Shown: positions 54,407 through 63,409, counted from the stretch's first letter. The stretch is DNA of 64,000 nt from an uncultured Methylotenera sp. (GCF_946479685.1 NZ_CAMLGS010000009.1:7509-71508), one strand, 5' to 3'. The notes: a model not told the origin generated them from the letters alone. Made by a program: numbers and translations.

Positions 54407-55435
54407 ATGAGTGACCTGCTACCACAAGCAACTAACTTTATTCTTTATACCGCACCGAATGGCGATGTGCAGTTGAATGTTGTTTTGCAAGAAGAGACAG
54501 TTTGGCTTAATCAGCGTGGAATGGAGTCATTGTTTAATGTTGCAAAGTCTACACTTAGCGAGCATTTGAAGAACATTTATGACAGTGGCGAATTGGCCCG
54601 TGAGGCAACTGTTCGGAATTTCCGAACAGTTCAAATTGAGGGTGGACGCGAAGTCGCTAGAAATATTGATTACTATAATTTGGACGCGATTATCTCTGTT
54701 GGGTATCGCGTTAACTCTTACGAGGCTACGCAGTTCCGCATTTGGGCAACTCGAACGCTTAAAGAATATATTATCAAAGGCTTTGTATTGGATGATGAAC
54801 GGCTCAAGCAAGGCACTCAGGTATTTGGTAAAGATTACTTTGATGAGTTGCTTGATCGCATCCGTGAGATACGCGCTAGTGAAAGAAGGTTTTACCAAAA
54901 GATTACTGACATCTATGCTTTATCGGCTGATTATGACAAGAACGCTACTCTTACCAAAGATTTTTTTGCTACTGTTCAAAATAAGCTGCACTGGGCAATT
55001 ACAGGCAAAACTTCAGCTGAAATAGTTTATAAATCTGCGAATGCATCTTTACCAAATATGGGCTTAATGACATTCAAAAACGCCCCAGACGGAAAAGTAT
55101 TAAAGGGTGATATTTCCATAGCCAAGAACTACCTTTCGGAACAGCACATTAAAGAGCTAGAGCGTATTGTTTCAGCTTACTTAGATTTAGCTGAAAACCG
55201 TGCCGAGCGACAAATTGTGATGAAAATGGCTGATTGGGTAACGTTCTTAAATAGCTTTTTAGAACTTTCAAATTACCCAATTTTGCAGGACAACGGCAAA
55301 ATAAGTGCTGAGATGGCAAAATTAAAAGCTGAAAAAGAATACGAGGTGTTTAGAGTAAAGCAAGATCAACAATATGTGTCTGATTTTGATAAAACTGTAA
55401 AATCTCTCAAAAAACCTGAAAACAAGAAAAAGTAA
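54407..55435 (+). CDS. rhuM: RhuM family protein
   Basis: A 342-residue protein of the RhuM family, with the opening FILYTAPNGDVQLNVVLQEETVWLNQ, SVGYRVNSYEATQFRIWAT and the helical second half LKEYIIKGFVLDDERL. (Only short pieces are diagnostic: VWLNQ, and YRVNS.) RhuM proteins are common inside type I restriction operons; their role is unknown. It has a HTH-like part near residues 35-55 (AKSTLSEHLKNIY). It stands between the OLD-like gene and hsdR in the same direction. Confidence 0.85.
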   Translation: MSDLLPQATNFILYTAPNGDVQLNVVLQEETVWLNQRGMESLFNVAKSTLSEHLKNIYDSGELAREATVRNFRTVQIEGGREVARNIDYYNLDAIISVGYRVNSYEATQFRIWATRTLKEYIIKGFVLDDERLKQGTQVFGKDYFDELLDRIREIRASERRFYQKITDIYALSADYDKNATLTKDFFATVQNKLHWAITGKTSAEIVYKSANASLPNMGLMTFKNAPDGKVLKGDISIAKNYLSEQHIKELERIVSAYLDLAENRAERQIVMKMADWVTFLNSFLELSNYPILQDNGKISAEMAKLKAEKEYEVFRVKQDQQYVSDFDKTVKSLKKPENKKK

Positions 55436-55450
55436 AATCTAGGGCTATCT

Positions 55451-58400
55451 TTGGAAAATCTAAACGAAAATGCGATTGAAGTATTAGCGATTGAACGCTT
55501 ACAAGCACTCGGCTACGAATACATATATGCCCCAGGCATCGCACCTGACGGCAGCACGCCCGAACGTGAAAGCTTTGCTGATGTATTACTCATCAAGCGA
55601 TTGCAAGCAGCCGTTAGACGTATTAATCCCACCATTGCTCAGCCAGCACTAGATGAAGCAATTAAAGTCATTCAACGCATTAGCTCCCCTGAACTACTTG
55701 CTAACAACGAAACATTTCACAGACTACTCACAGAGGGCGTAAATGTAAGCTATCAAAAAGATGGCAATCAACGCGGTGATTTGGTGTGGTTGGTGGACTT
55801 TGCCAACCCTGACAATAATGAGTTTTTGGTGGCGAACCAGTTCACCATTATTGAAAACAACCAAAACAAACGCCCAGATTTGATTTTGTTTGTGAATGGT
55901 ATTCCACTCGTAGTGATTGAGCTTAAAAATGCGACTGACGAGAATGCCACAATCAAATCTGCTTATCAGCAACTGAGCACCTACAAAGAAACAATACCTA
56001 GCTTATTTACTTACAATGGTTTTGTGGTTGTTTCAGATGGGCTAGAAGCAAAAGCTGGCTCAATCTCAGCCGGGTTAAGTCGCTATATGGCTTGGAAAAC
56101 TGCTGATGGTAAAACAGAGGCTTCAAAACTGATTGGGCAACTGGAAACACTGATCGACGGCATGCTGAACAAAGTGACGTTGCTGGATTTGATTCGTCAT
56201 TTTATTGTTTTTGAAAAGTCCTCAAAGGAAGGCCCCAAGCAAGCAGATGGCACGCCTGGCCTCGTTAGTATCAGCACCGTTAAAAAACTAGCTGCGTATC
56301 ATCAATACTATGCAGTCAATGCTGCTGTCATATCAACATTAAGGGCTACCGCTGAGGCGGTAAGCTTAGCACAAACGCCTGCCAGTTATGGCTTGAGTGA
56401 TGTTCGTAGCCAGCCTAAGGGGGATCGCAAGGCTGGTGTGGTGTGGCATACACAAGGTAGTGGAAAATCACTCTCTATGGTGTTTTATACAGGGAAGATT
56501 GTCCTTGCTCTGAACAACCCTACTATTTTAGTGATTACCGATAGAAACGACTTAGACGACCAACTATTTGACACCTTTGCATCCTCATCACAGTTGCTGC
56601 GCCAAGAGCCTAAGCAAGTGGAGGATCGACAACAACTCAAAGAGTTGTTGAAAGTGGCATCAGGTGGCGTGATCTTTACAACCATCCAAAAATTTCAGCC
56701 TGAAGAAGGCAATATTTACGAAACGTTATCTGAGCGCAGAAACATCGTTGTCATTGCCGATGAAGCCCATCGCACCCAATATGGCTTTAAAGCTAAAACT
56801 GTTGATGACAAGAACAAAGCTGGTGATGTCATTGGTCAAAAGATTGTGTACGGGTTTGCCAAATATATGCGTGATGCATTACCGAATGCTACATACCTAG
56901 GATTTACAGGCACACCGATTGAAAGTACAGATGTAAATACACCAGCAGTATTTGGTAATTATGTAGATATCTACGATATTGCCCAAGCCGTAGAAGATGG
57001 CGCTACGGTGCGCATTTATTACGAAAGCCGATTAGCCAAAGTTCAGTTAAGCGATGAAGGCAAAAAACTAGTGGCTGAGCTTGATGAAGAGCTTGATCAA
57101 GACGAGCTCTCAGAAACGCAAAAAGCCAAAGCTAAGTGGACACAAATAGAAGCACTGATTGGTAGTGAAAGACGCATTCAAAACATTGCACAAGATATTG
57201 TGGCGCATTTTGAACAAAGACAAGAAGTGTTTGATGGAAAAGGCATGATTGTCAGCATGTCTAGAAGAATTGCTGCTGAACTATATGATGCAATTATTAA
57301 GCTTAAACCTGAGTGGCATTCAAACGAATTGCACAAAGGTGCTATCAAAGTGGTAATGACAGCATCTTCTGCTGATGGCCCAATGCTTGCCAAACACCAT
57401 ACAACGAAGCTACAGCGTAAAGCACTCGCTGAGCGTATGAAAGATCCCGACGACGAATTAAAACTCGTTATCGTGCGTGATATGTGGCTTACAGGCTTTG
57501 ATGCGCCTAGCATGCATACTCTATATATAGACAAGCCAATGAAGGGCCACAATCTGATGCAAGCGATTGCTAGGGTTAACCGTGTATATAAAGACAAGCC
57601 AGGTGGTTTGATTGTTGACTATCTGGGAATTGCATCAGACCTGAAGGAAGCTTTATCTTTTTATTCTGATGCAGGTGGTAAAGGCAACCCAGCCGAGACA
57701 CAAGAGCAAGCAGTCGCATTGATGCTAGAAAAGCTTGAAGTTGTCTCAGACATGTATCACGGCTTCCCTTATGAGGACTACTTTGAAGCAGACACCTCTA
57801 AAAAGCTATCTTTGATTCTTGCAGCCGAGGAACATATTCTGAGCATTGACGATGGTAAGCGACGTTATGTGAATGAGGTCACTGCACTGTCTCAAGCTTT
57901 CGCTATTGCCATTCCCCACGATCAAGCCATGGATGTGAAAGATGAAGTTGCTTTCTTTCAAGCTGTAAAAGCACGATTAGCTAAATTTGATAGTACAGGT
58001 AATGGCAAGACCGATGAGGAAATTGAAACAACGATACGCCAGGTGATTGATAAGGCATTAGTTTCAGAACAGGTGATTGATGTATTTGATGCTGCCGGCA
58101 TCAAAAAACCTGATATCTCTATTTTGTCTGAAGAGTTTTTGCTTGAGCTTAAAAATCATGAGCATAAAAACGTTGCACTAGAAGTGTTAAAAAAACTACT
58201 CAACGATGAGCTTAAAGTACGAGCCAAGAAAAACTTGGTGCAAAGCCGAAGCTTAATGGAAATGCTAGAAAACGCCATTAAGAAGTATCACAACAAAATA
58301 CTGACAGCAGCTGAAGTCATGGACGAACTGATTAAAATCAGTAAAGAAATAGTAGCTTCCGATGATGAAGCTAAAAATCTAGGCTTATCGGAGTTTGAAT

Positions 58401-58672
58401 ATGCGTTCTATTCAGCCGTTGCTAACAACAATAGTGCTAAGGAACTTATGCAACACGACCAGTTACGTGAGTTGGCAGTAGTGTTAACGCAACGTGTTAG
58501 AGAAAATGCATCCATTGACTGGACGATTAAGGAAAGCGTAAAAGCCAAACTCAAAGTTATCGTAAAACGTACATTACGACAATTTGGCTATCCGCCTGAT
58601 ATGCAATTGTTAGCAACTGAGACAATCATGAAACAAGCTGAAATGATTGCCTCAGAATTAACAAAGAGCTAA
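55451..58672 (+). CDS. hsdR: Type I restriction enzyme, endonuclease/translocase subunit
   Basis: A 1073-residue HsdR. The nuclease domain has Asp143 in RPDLILF and Glu157-x-Lys159 in VIELKN. The motor has Walker A HTQGSGKS (about 333-340), DEAH at 437-440 and GFTGTPIE. It cuts unmodified DNA after ATP-driven translocation. The start is TTG with an AGGG ribosome site six bases before; the next residues (ENAIEVLAIERLQALGY) match the usual start of the family, so it is a genuine start. Confidence 0.93.
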   Translation: MENLNENAIEVLAIERLQALGYEYIYAPGIAPDGSTPERESFADVLLIKRLQAAVRRINPTIAQPALDEAIKVIQRISSPELLANNETFHRLLTEGVNVSYQKDGNQRGDLVWLVDFANPDNNEFLVANQFTIIENNQNKRPDLILFVNGIPLVVIELKNATDENATIKSAYQQLSTYKETIPSLFTYNGFVVVSDGLEAKAGSISAGLSRYMAWKTADGKTEASKLIGQLETLIDGMLNKVTLLDLIRHFIVFEKSSKEGPKQADGTPGLVSISTVKKLAAYHQYYAVNAAVISTLRATAEAVSLAQTPASYGLSDVRSQPKGDRKAGVVWHTQGSGKSLSMVFYTGKIVLALNNPTILVITDRNDLDDQLFDTFASSSQLLRQEPKQVEDRQQLKELLKVASGGVIFTTIQKFQPEEGNIYETLSERRNIVVIADEAHRTQYGFKAKTVDDKNKAGDVIGQKIVYGFAKYMRDALPNATYLGFTGTPIESTDVNTPAVFGNYVDIYDIAQAVEDGATVRIYYESRLAKVQLSDEGKKLVAELDEELDQDELSETQKAKAKWTQIEALIGSERRIQNIAQDIVAHFEQRQEVFDGKGMIVSMSRRIAAELYDAIIKLKPEWHSNELHKGAIKVVMTASSADGPMLAKHHTTKLQRKALAERMKDPDDELKLVIVRDMWLTGFDAPSMHTLYIDKPMKGHNLMQAIARVNRVYKDKPGGLIVDYLGIASDLKEALSFYSDAGGKGNPAETQEQAVALMLEKLEVVSDMYHGFPYEDYFEADTSKKLSLILAAEEHILSIDDGKRRYVNEVTALSQAFAIAIPHDQAMDVKDEVAFFQAVKARLAKFDSTGNGKTDEEIETTIRQVIDKALVSEQVIDVFDAAGIKKPDISILSEEFLLELKNHEHKNVALEVLKKLLNDELKVRAKKNLVQSRSLMEMLENAIKKYHNKILTAAEVMDELIKISKEIVASDDEAKNLGLSEFEYAFYSAVANNNSAKELMQHDQLRELAVVLTQRVRENASIDWTIKESVKAKLKVIVKRTLRQFGYPPDMQLLATETIMKQAEMIASELTKS

Positions 58673-58682
58673 TGGGGAACAG

Positions 58683-59222
58683 TTATCTTTCGTTGATATT
58701 TTGCTGAAAGATTTCCATCCATCTTTTAAGCTCTATCTCAGTTTTTTTGTTGTTATGCTCACTCCAGGGAAAAGCTACTCGCCACTCAGGATTATCAATG
58801 TCTTTCACTTTCAGAAAAAATCCAGAGCCAGCTTCATTTTCTTTATTTTGTCGGTAATTTTGTGCACCCTCTGCTAACGTCCTATTGCTCATAGAAGTAC
58901 CACCAGTTTTCAAACTGTATGACCAGTCACGAATATCTCTGAAGTCATACTTCTTAAACTTGTCCCCATCAAGCAAGTGAACTTGGCGTGTTGCTGTGTT
59001 GACACCAATACCAGTAAGCTTATGGTAATGCTGATAGTTACATCCCTCAGCTAGCCTTGACCACTCTGCTTTCTTGCTGGCATTTTGCATTCTGGCGTTA
59101 ATAGGTTGCCATATTAACCAGCCACCTAGCCCACCTCCGACAAAAAGAAAAATTGAGTTATGCATCTCTATATAGTAAGCATAGCCAATCAAAATAAGTA
59201 TCACACCAAAGAATATCTTCAC
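58683..59222 (-). CDS. Small membrane protein (DUF4755-like)
   Basis: A 179-residue protein with two N-terminal hydrophobic segments (FFGVILILIGYAYYI and SIFLFVGGGLGGWLIW) and a cytoplasmic domain with YDFRDIRDW and VKDIDNPEWRVAF, which resembles DUF4755. Function unknown. It lies after the hsdR stop in opposite orientation, with a lipoprotein gene twelve bases upstream. Confidence 0.6.
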   Translation of the reverse strand: MKIFFGVILILIGYAYYIEMHNSIFLFVGGGLGGWLIWQPINARMQNASKKAEWSRLAEGCNYQHYHKLTGIGVNTATRQVHLLDGDKFKKYDFRDIRDWSYSLKTGGTSMSNRTLAEGAQNYRQNKENEAGSGFFLKVKDIDNPEWRVAFPWSEHNNKKTEIELKRWMEIFQQNINER

Positions 59223-59233
59223 AGCTTGCCCCT

Positions 59234-59515
59234 TTATTGTTTTTTCTTAAGATTACCAAACGGCGTTTTTAGCGATCCATCTTCTAGAATGGTGAAGATA
59301 ATATTCTGCCCATTGCTTTCTACCTTAACCTTATTGCCATCTACTTCGTACCTGCCTTCAGTTTCAATACCAATCGCACTCATCAAAACTTTATCGCCAG
59401 ATTCAAACGTATAACTCACTACGCCTGTCTTATCTGCATACTCACCACTTAACTTTGAACCACAGGCAGACAATAGAAACAACATAGTCAATACACATAT
59501 TTTTCTCACACACAC
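59234..59515 (-). CDS. Predicted small lipoprotein
   Basis: A 93-residue protein with signal sequence and lipobox LLSACGSK (Cys18) and a small beta-rich mature part (YADKTGVVSYTFESGDKVLM). This type of repeated beta-hairpin domain occurs in many small lipoproteins that accompany phage-derived genes, but I cannot name the family. It is divergent from the XRE regulator across an operator-rich gap. Confidence 0.65.
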   Translation of the reverse strand: MCVRKICVLTMLFLLSACGSKLSGEYADKTGVVSYTFESGDKVLMSAIGIETEGRYEVDGNKVKVESNGQNIIFTILEDGSLKTPFGNLKKKQ

Positions 59516-59523
59516 CTCTTATT

Positions 59524-59595
59524 CAACTTTAAAGGTTGTATTTCAACGTAATAAGCACTTCATGTCAACAGGTTGATAGTCAACTATATAGGTTG
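59524..59595. promoter_or_regulatory. Paired operators CAAC-N7-GTTG
   Basis: CAACTTTAAAGGTTG (59524-59538) and CAACTATATAGGTTG (59581-59595) share the same dyad and the same seven-base spacer. A third pair with shorter spacing, CAACAGGTTG, lies at 59566-59575. They occupy the gap between the divergent lipoprotein and XRE genes and are the likely binding sites of that regulator. Confidence 0.65.
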
Positions 59596-59603
59596 AGTTA
59601 ATT

Positions 59604-59948
59604 ATGATGACAAAATCTAAAAAATATTTAGCTGAGCAGATAGGTCAGTGCATAGCCAAACGTAGGCTTGCTGCTGGGTTTACTCAGCATCAGGTCGCTG
59701 AAAAGCTTGGAATAGGCTATGAGGCGGTTTCCAGAATGGAACGTGGGGTGACAATACCGACCGTGATTAGACTGGCTGATTTAGCCGAGATATTCGGCTG
59801 TGGTATTCAAGAACTTTTAATTGAGTCTAGCGATAGACCTGATGAGCAAGCTGAGCAGATTAAAAACATGCTGGCAAAGCTGAATAGCGAAGACAGAAAT
59901 ATGATCTTGGAAACCATACAAAAGCTCTATCTTCGCCTAAAACCATAG
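59604..59948 (+). CDS. XRE-family transcriptional regulator
   Basis: A 114-residue repressor with a Cro/CI-type helix-turn-helix (AAGFTQHQVAEKLGIGYEAV, then SRMERG at about 22-46) and a helical C-terminal part (PDEQAEQIKNMLAKLNSED). It is divergent from the small lipoprotein/membrane pair and reads towards the integrase stop. The dyads in front of it suggest autoregulation and control of the divergent genes. Confidence 0.88.
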   Translation: MMTKSKKYLAEQIGQCIAKRRLAAGFTQHQVAEKLGIGYEAVSRMERGVTIPTVIRLADLAEIFGCGIQELLIESSDRPDEQAEQIKNMLAKLNSEDRNMILETIQKLYLRLKP

Positions 59949-59955
59949 ATTCCTG

Positions 59956-61407
59956 CTACTGATTAGCCACCTTCTTATCCTCGTTGTATGCCTTTTTGGC
60001 TTCTTTTCTTTTCATACTTCTGATCAACTCATACATAAAATTGTCTGACTCAAAGTCAAAATGAAACTCACCAAAATCCACACCGTGCTCAATTTGATTA
60101 AGGTGTGTCAGCATATAACTTAAAGAAAGATGCTCCTTACTTTTGGCTCCCTCTTCTTCACTTCCATAAGTCTCATCAGTGATATCGAAGTCAATATGAT
60201 GCCCAAGAATAGACTTGCGCAAATTTGAGGGGTATTTTGCGTCGTCCATTTTAGCGCTGAGGGTTTTTCTTAAGCTGTGAAACGTTTTCAGTTCCTCATC
60301 CACTTTAATCAACTCTTGCTTATGCTTTGTGAAGTTATAACCTAAAGTTTTACCGTATCCATTTTTTGTTTTGATGAGATACGGATATAAATGAGAGTCC
60401 TCACCATAGTTTTTCAAAACATATGCGTGATAATCCAGAAAGTTAGTTTTAAGAATAAATCTAGGAATGGGTAAAATGCGCTTTGATGACTCAGTTTTTA
60501 GCTCTTTGTCATCGCCATACTCATTAATATCAATAACCCAGGTACCACCACTATCATAGATATCGGTCACACGAAGCTGTGCAGCTTCTTCCAACCTTAA
60601 GCCCATCGTTAATGCTATTAGGGGGGAGTAGAATAAATCTGGTTTTCTAAAACGCTTGAAATAACCCTCCACTTCAAACAACCGGCCAATCTCTTCTGGT
60701 CTAAAACGCACATAGCTATCTGTGACAGACTTTAGCTGTGATTTTTTTACTAAATGAAGATTGGCAAATGGATTTTTAAATTTATATTGTTCTATTTGAA
60801 TTAAGTAGTCAAAAAACTGCTTAATAGATTTGGTGTGATTATCTACTGTAAGTGGGCTGGCTTCTTTAGTATTGATATGATCTCTATAATCAGTGGCGAA
60901 TGTTTTTTGTACAGCCTCTGCATCTGTTATTTTCTTTGAACGCGCATAATTGATAAATTTAGTCACTCTTGAGTAGTAAGCATCGCGTGTAGCTTCAGAA
61001 TAAACTTTATAGGTCGCACTCTTCCAACTTTTAAAGCCGTCATCTAACGAATACAATTTTGGAGGGGCTACTATAGGCTTGGATACTTTCATGCCTATAC
61101 GGTCGACTAAATCATCATAGGCAGCCTTTTCTGCTGGACTATCAAGATTAAAGTCATATGAAGTGCCCTCATGCTCAACTTTGAGTGCAGGAAACCTTTT
61201 GTCATCACCTATCGCCATACTTTTTAGCCATTCCTCAAATGCAAGATTGATCTTTAATGCCCGAATGTAAGCAACGCTTCTATCCTTGGTTTTAAGACTA
61301 TAAATTATTTTGGGATGCTGAGTATAAGGAATCAGGTTTTTTGGCACTAGCAGGCGTATGTAATACACGCCTGAAGCTTTTTGGTAGGTTCTTGAGGGTG
61401 TGGGCAT
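59956..61407 (-). CDS. int: Tyrosine recombinase (site-specific integrase)
   Basis: A 483-residue integrase. The N-terminal part (TYQKASGVYYIRLLVPKNL) resembles the arm-binding region of related island integrases; a core-binding SAM-like domain follows. The catalytic set is complete: Arg in MGLRLEEAAQLR (about 271), Lys in TESSKR, His-x-x-Arg in FHSLRKT (377-380), His in LGHHID (403) and the nucleophile Tyr in DETYGS (414). I start at the ATG at 61407 with a GGAG site six bases before; an in-frame TTG further upstream overlaps that site. It is next to tRNA-His and reads in the same direction. Confidence 0.93.
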   Translation of the reverse strand: MPTPSRTYQKASGVYYIRLLVPKNLIPYTQHPKIIYSLKTKDRSVAYIRALKINLAFEEWLKSMAIGDDKRFPALKVEHEGTSYDFNLDSPAEKAAYDDLVDRIGMKVSKPIVAPPKLYSLDDGFKSWKSATYKVYSEATRDAYYSRVTKFINYARSKKITDAEAVQKTFATDYRDHINTKEASPLTVDNHTKSIKQFFDYLIQIEQYKFKNPFANLHLVKKSQLKSVTDSYVRFRPEEIGRLFEVEGYFKRFRKPDLFYSPLIALTMGLRLEEAAQLRVTDIYDSGGTWVIDINEYGDDKELKTESSKRILPIPRFILKTNFLDYHAYVLKNYGEDSHLYPYLIKTKNGYGKTLGYNFTKHKQELIKVDEELKTFHSLRKTLSAKMDDAKYPSNLRKSILGHHIDFDITDETYGSEEEGAKSKEHLSLSYMLTHLNQIEHGVDFGEFHFDFESDNFMYELIRSMKRKEAKKAYNEDKKVANQ

Positions 61408-61431
61408 CACTTTCTCCAAGTAATGACTTGG

Positions 61432-61452
61432 AAGTGCTACCCTTGGTGCTAC
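61432..61452 (+). repeat. Right arm-type integrase repeats (GTGCTACC)
   Basis: AAGTGCTACCCTTGGTGCTAC repeats the pattern seen at 39099-39119. It lies about 55 bases inside the right core repeat, immediately before the int start, so integrase binding here could also control its own gene. Confidence 0.6.
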
Positions 61453-61506
61453 TGCTTACAAAATAGATACACAGCTAAGTGCATAATTTTAAACAGTAAT
61501 AAGAAA

Positions 61507-61524
61507 ATGGGGTGGCTGATGGGG
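61507..61524. repeat. Right attachment site (attR), overlapping tRNA-His
   Basis: An exact 18-bp copy of 39006-39023. It covers the 3' acceptor strand with CCA and part of the T arm of tRNA-His, so insertion restores an intact tRNA. Confidence 0.92.
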
Positions 61525-61584
61525 CTCGAACCCACGACAACTGGAATCACAATCCAGGGCTCTACCAGCTGAGCTACAGCCACC
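61508..61584 (-). tRNA. tRNA-His (GTG)
   Basis: A complete cloverleaf on the minus strand: G(-1), acceptor GTGGCTG pairing with CAGCCAC, C73 and encoded CCA; anticodon GTG in GATTGTGATTC; T arm GGGTTCGAGCCCC. The extra G at -1 paired with C73 is the identity element of histidine tRNAs. Its 3' end is the insertion site of the element. Confidence 0.96.
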
Positions 61585-61608
61585 ACGGAAACTGACGGGT
61601 CAGAATCT

Positions 61609-61685
61609 TGGCCTGCCCGACAGGAATCGAACCTGTAACCCCCAGCTTAGAAGGCTGGTGCTCTATCCGGTTGAGCTACGGGCAG
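61609..61685 (-). tRNA. tRNA-Arg (TCT)
   Basis: On the minus strand: acceptor CTGCCCG with CGGGCAG, D-loop GTAGCTCAACCGGATAGAG, anticodon TCT in CCTTCTAAG, T arm AGGTTCGATTCCT, and encoded CCA. It reads AGA and AGG codons. It is the second tRNA of a Pro-Arg-His operon. Confidence 0.95.
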
Positions 61686-61790
61686 ATTTTGGTTACAAGG
61701 CTTTACATCATCTACAACATAAAGCACTCATTTTCGGGCTGACTTTTAATTTGGGTGTTAAAAGTATGCACTTCTAACACCCAAAAATTT

Positions 61791-61867
61791 TGGTCGGCGT
61801 GGAGAGATTCGAACTCCCGACATCCTGCTCCCAAAGCAGGCGCGCTACCAGGCTACGCTACACGCCG
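61791..61867 (-). tRNA. tRNA-Pro (TGG)
   Basis: On the minus strand: acceptor CGGCGTG with CACGCCG, anticodon TGG in CTTTGGGAG, T arm GAGTTCGAATCTC, and encoded CCA. It is the first tRNA of the operon with Arg and His. Confidence 0.95.
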
Positions 61868-61877
61868 AAGAGGCAGT

Positions 61878-61906
61878 AATATAACCAAAACTAAGATTAA
61901 GGTCAA
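61878..61906 (-). promoter_or_regulatory. Promoter of the tRNA-Pro/Arg/His operon
   Basis: TTGACC (61901-61906) and TATATT (61878-61883) on the minus strand are 17 bp apart. The -10 lies ten bases before the tRNA-Pro 5' end, so the leader is very short. Integrase lies further downstream in the same direction. Confidence 0.75.
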
Positions 61907-61970
61907 TCGCTATATGCTAAAATAACGCTTTATTTCACAAATTAATTGAATTTTTAGATTCTGACACCCA

Positions 61971-62837
61971 ATGACTGCTCAAATTATCAATGGCAAAGCG
62001 ATTGCCGACAATTTATTAGACTCAATCAAAGAAAGAATCAACCAACGCCTGTTAGCGAATAAGCGCGCACCTGGCCTTGCGGTTATCTTAATCGGTGCAG
62101 ATCCGGCCTCAGCTATTTATGTACGTAACAAACGCCTGGCCTGTGAAAAAGTGGGCATTCATTCCGTAGCCTACGACTTACCAGCGACCACCACTGAGCA
62201 AGAATTGCTGGCCTTAATCACACAGCTTAACCAAGACGATACGATAGACGGCATTTTGGTGCAGTCACCACTGCCGCCACAAATCGAAGAAGAGCATGTG
62301 ATTGAATGCATCAGCCCAAGCAAGGACGTGGACGGATTCCATCCATACAATATTGGACGCTTAGCTGTGCGCCAGCCTACCCTGCGTTCATGCACACCAT
62401 TTGGTGTAATTAAAATGCTAGAGGCAACAGGCATCAACCTGATGGGACTGGATGCACTAGTCGTTGGCGTATCCAACCACGTCGGTCGCCCAATGGGCTT
62501 AGAGCTACTACTAGCCGGCTGCACCGTGACTAGCTGCCACCGCCATACCAAAGATCTGGCCAGGATGGTAGCGCAAGCCGACCTCGTGGTAGCCGCCGCA
62601 GGTAAACCTGGCCTCATTAAAGGCGAGTGGATCAAGCCTGGCGCCATCGTGATCGACATCGGCATCAACCGCTTGGAAGATGGCCGCATTTGCGGTGATG
62701 TAGATTTTAACGTAGCAAAAGAACGTGCAGGCTTTATCACACCAGTACCAGGCGGCGTTGGCCCAATGACAGTAGCCACCCTGATGGAAAACACCTTACT
62801 CTCATTAGAACTTAGCGAACAAGGTAGTGCAATTTAA
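61971..62837 (+). CDS. folD: Methylenetetrahydrofolate dehydrogenase/cyclohydrolase
   Basis: A bifunctional 288-residue enzyme converting methylene- to methenyl- and formyl-tetrahydrofolate. Seen: the active-site Tyr-x-x-x-Lys in [41 protein letters not shown], the NADP site [13 protein letters not shown] (usually GRSxxVGxP; here SNHVGRP) and [15 protein letters not shown] near the end. It links the C1 pool, which would be central if the organism is a methylotroph. Confidence 0.95.
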   Translation: MTAQIINGKAIADNLLDSIKERINQRLLANKRAPGLAVILIGADPASAIYVRNKRLACEKVGIHSVAYDLPATTTEQELLALITQLNQDDTIDGILVQSPLPPQIEEEHVIECISPSKDVDGFHPYNIGRLAVRQPTLRSCTPFGVIKMLEATGINLMGLDALVVGVSNHVGRPMGLELLLAGCTVTSCHRHTKDLARMVAQADLVVAAAGKPGLIKGEWIKPGAIVIDIGINRLEDGRICGDVDFNVAKERAGFITPVPGGVGPMTVATLMENTLLSLELSEQGSAI

Positions 62838-62986
62838 TCACATGAAATCAATCGGATAGATGCAGAGCAATTACGCTTTTGCATCAAACCGTTAATCAGT
62901 GTACACTCATGCGCTGATTTTACGAGCTAGCATATTTGCCAGCTCGGTTCTCAATAATTTTAATTTTTTGTATTTGGGTAATTATT

Positions 62987-63409
62987 ATGGCAGATGTAAT
63001 TAGTAAGCAATTCACGCCTTATCAGCCGAAGCCTGATGAAGAATACATGAGCAAAGCTCAGCTAGATCACTTCCGCTCAATCTTAAATGACTGGAAAGCT
63101 GAGTTAAGCGAAGAACTCGACCGCACCGTGCACACAATGCAGGATGAAGTGACGATGTTTGCTGACCCGAACGACAGAGCCAGCCAAGAATCTGACATGA
63201 CGCTGGAACTACGCAACCGCGACCGCGAACGTAAACTCATTAAGAAAATTGACGAAACTCTGCGCAACATAGAGCACGATGATTACGGTTACTGCGAAGG
63301 CTGCGGCATTGAGATTGGATTAAAGCGTTTAGAAGCACGCCCTACCGCTACCCTATGCATAGACTGCAAAACGCTGGATGAACTAAGAGAGCGCCAAGTA
63401 GCTAAATAA
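62987..63409 (+). CDS. dksA: RNA polymerase-binding transcription factor DksA
   Basis: A 140-residue DksA. The N-terminal coiled coil carries the tip motif with Asp residues (FADPNDRASQES), and a C-terminal zinc finger has four cysteines (CEGCGIEIG and CIDC). It acts with ppGpp on RNA polymerase in the stringent response. I start at the ATG at 62987, since the family starts here and the upstream extension is hydrophobic and unlike DksA. Confidence 0.95.
   Translation: MADVISKQFTPYQPKPDEEYMSKAQLDHFRSILNDWKAELSEELDRTVHTMQDEVTMFADPNDRASQESDMTLELRNRDRERKLIKKIDETLRNIEHDDYGYCEGCGIEIGLKRLEARPTATLCIDCKTLDELRERQVAK

Larger units (their letters stand above)
39006..61524. mobile_element. Integrative mobilizable element in tRNA-His, about 22.5 kb
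   Basis: The element is flanked by an 18-bp direct repeat, one copy being the 3' end of tRNA-His, and has a tyrosine integrase next to the tRNA. It carries a ColE2-like rep gene, MobC and a relaxase, but no type IV secretion genes. It could therefore excise and move only with help from another conjugative system. Its cargo is defence: Hachiman, a type I restriction-modification operon with an OLD-like nuclease and RhuM, and a ParB/MT-A70 methyltransferase. It is visibly richer in A+T than its flanks, consistent with transfer. Confidence 0.9.
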
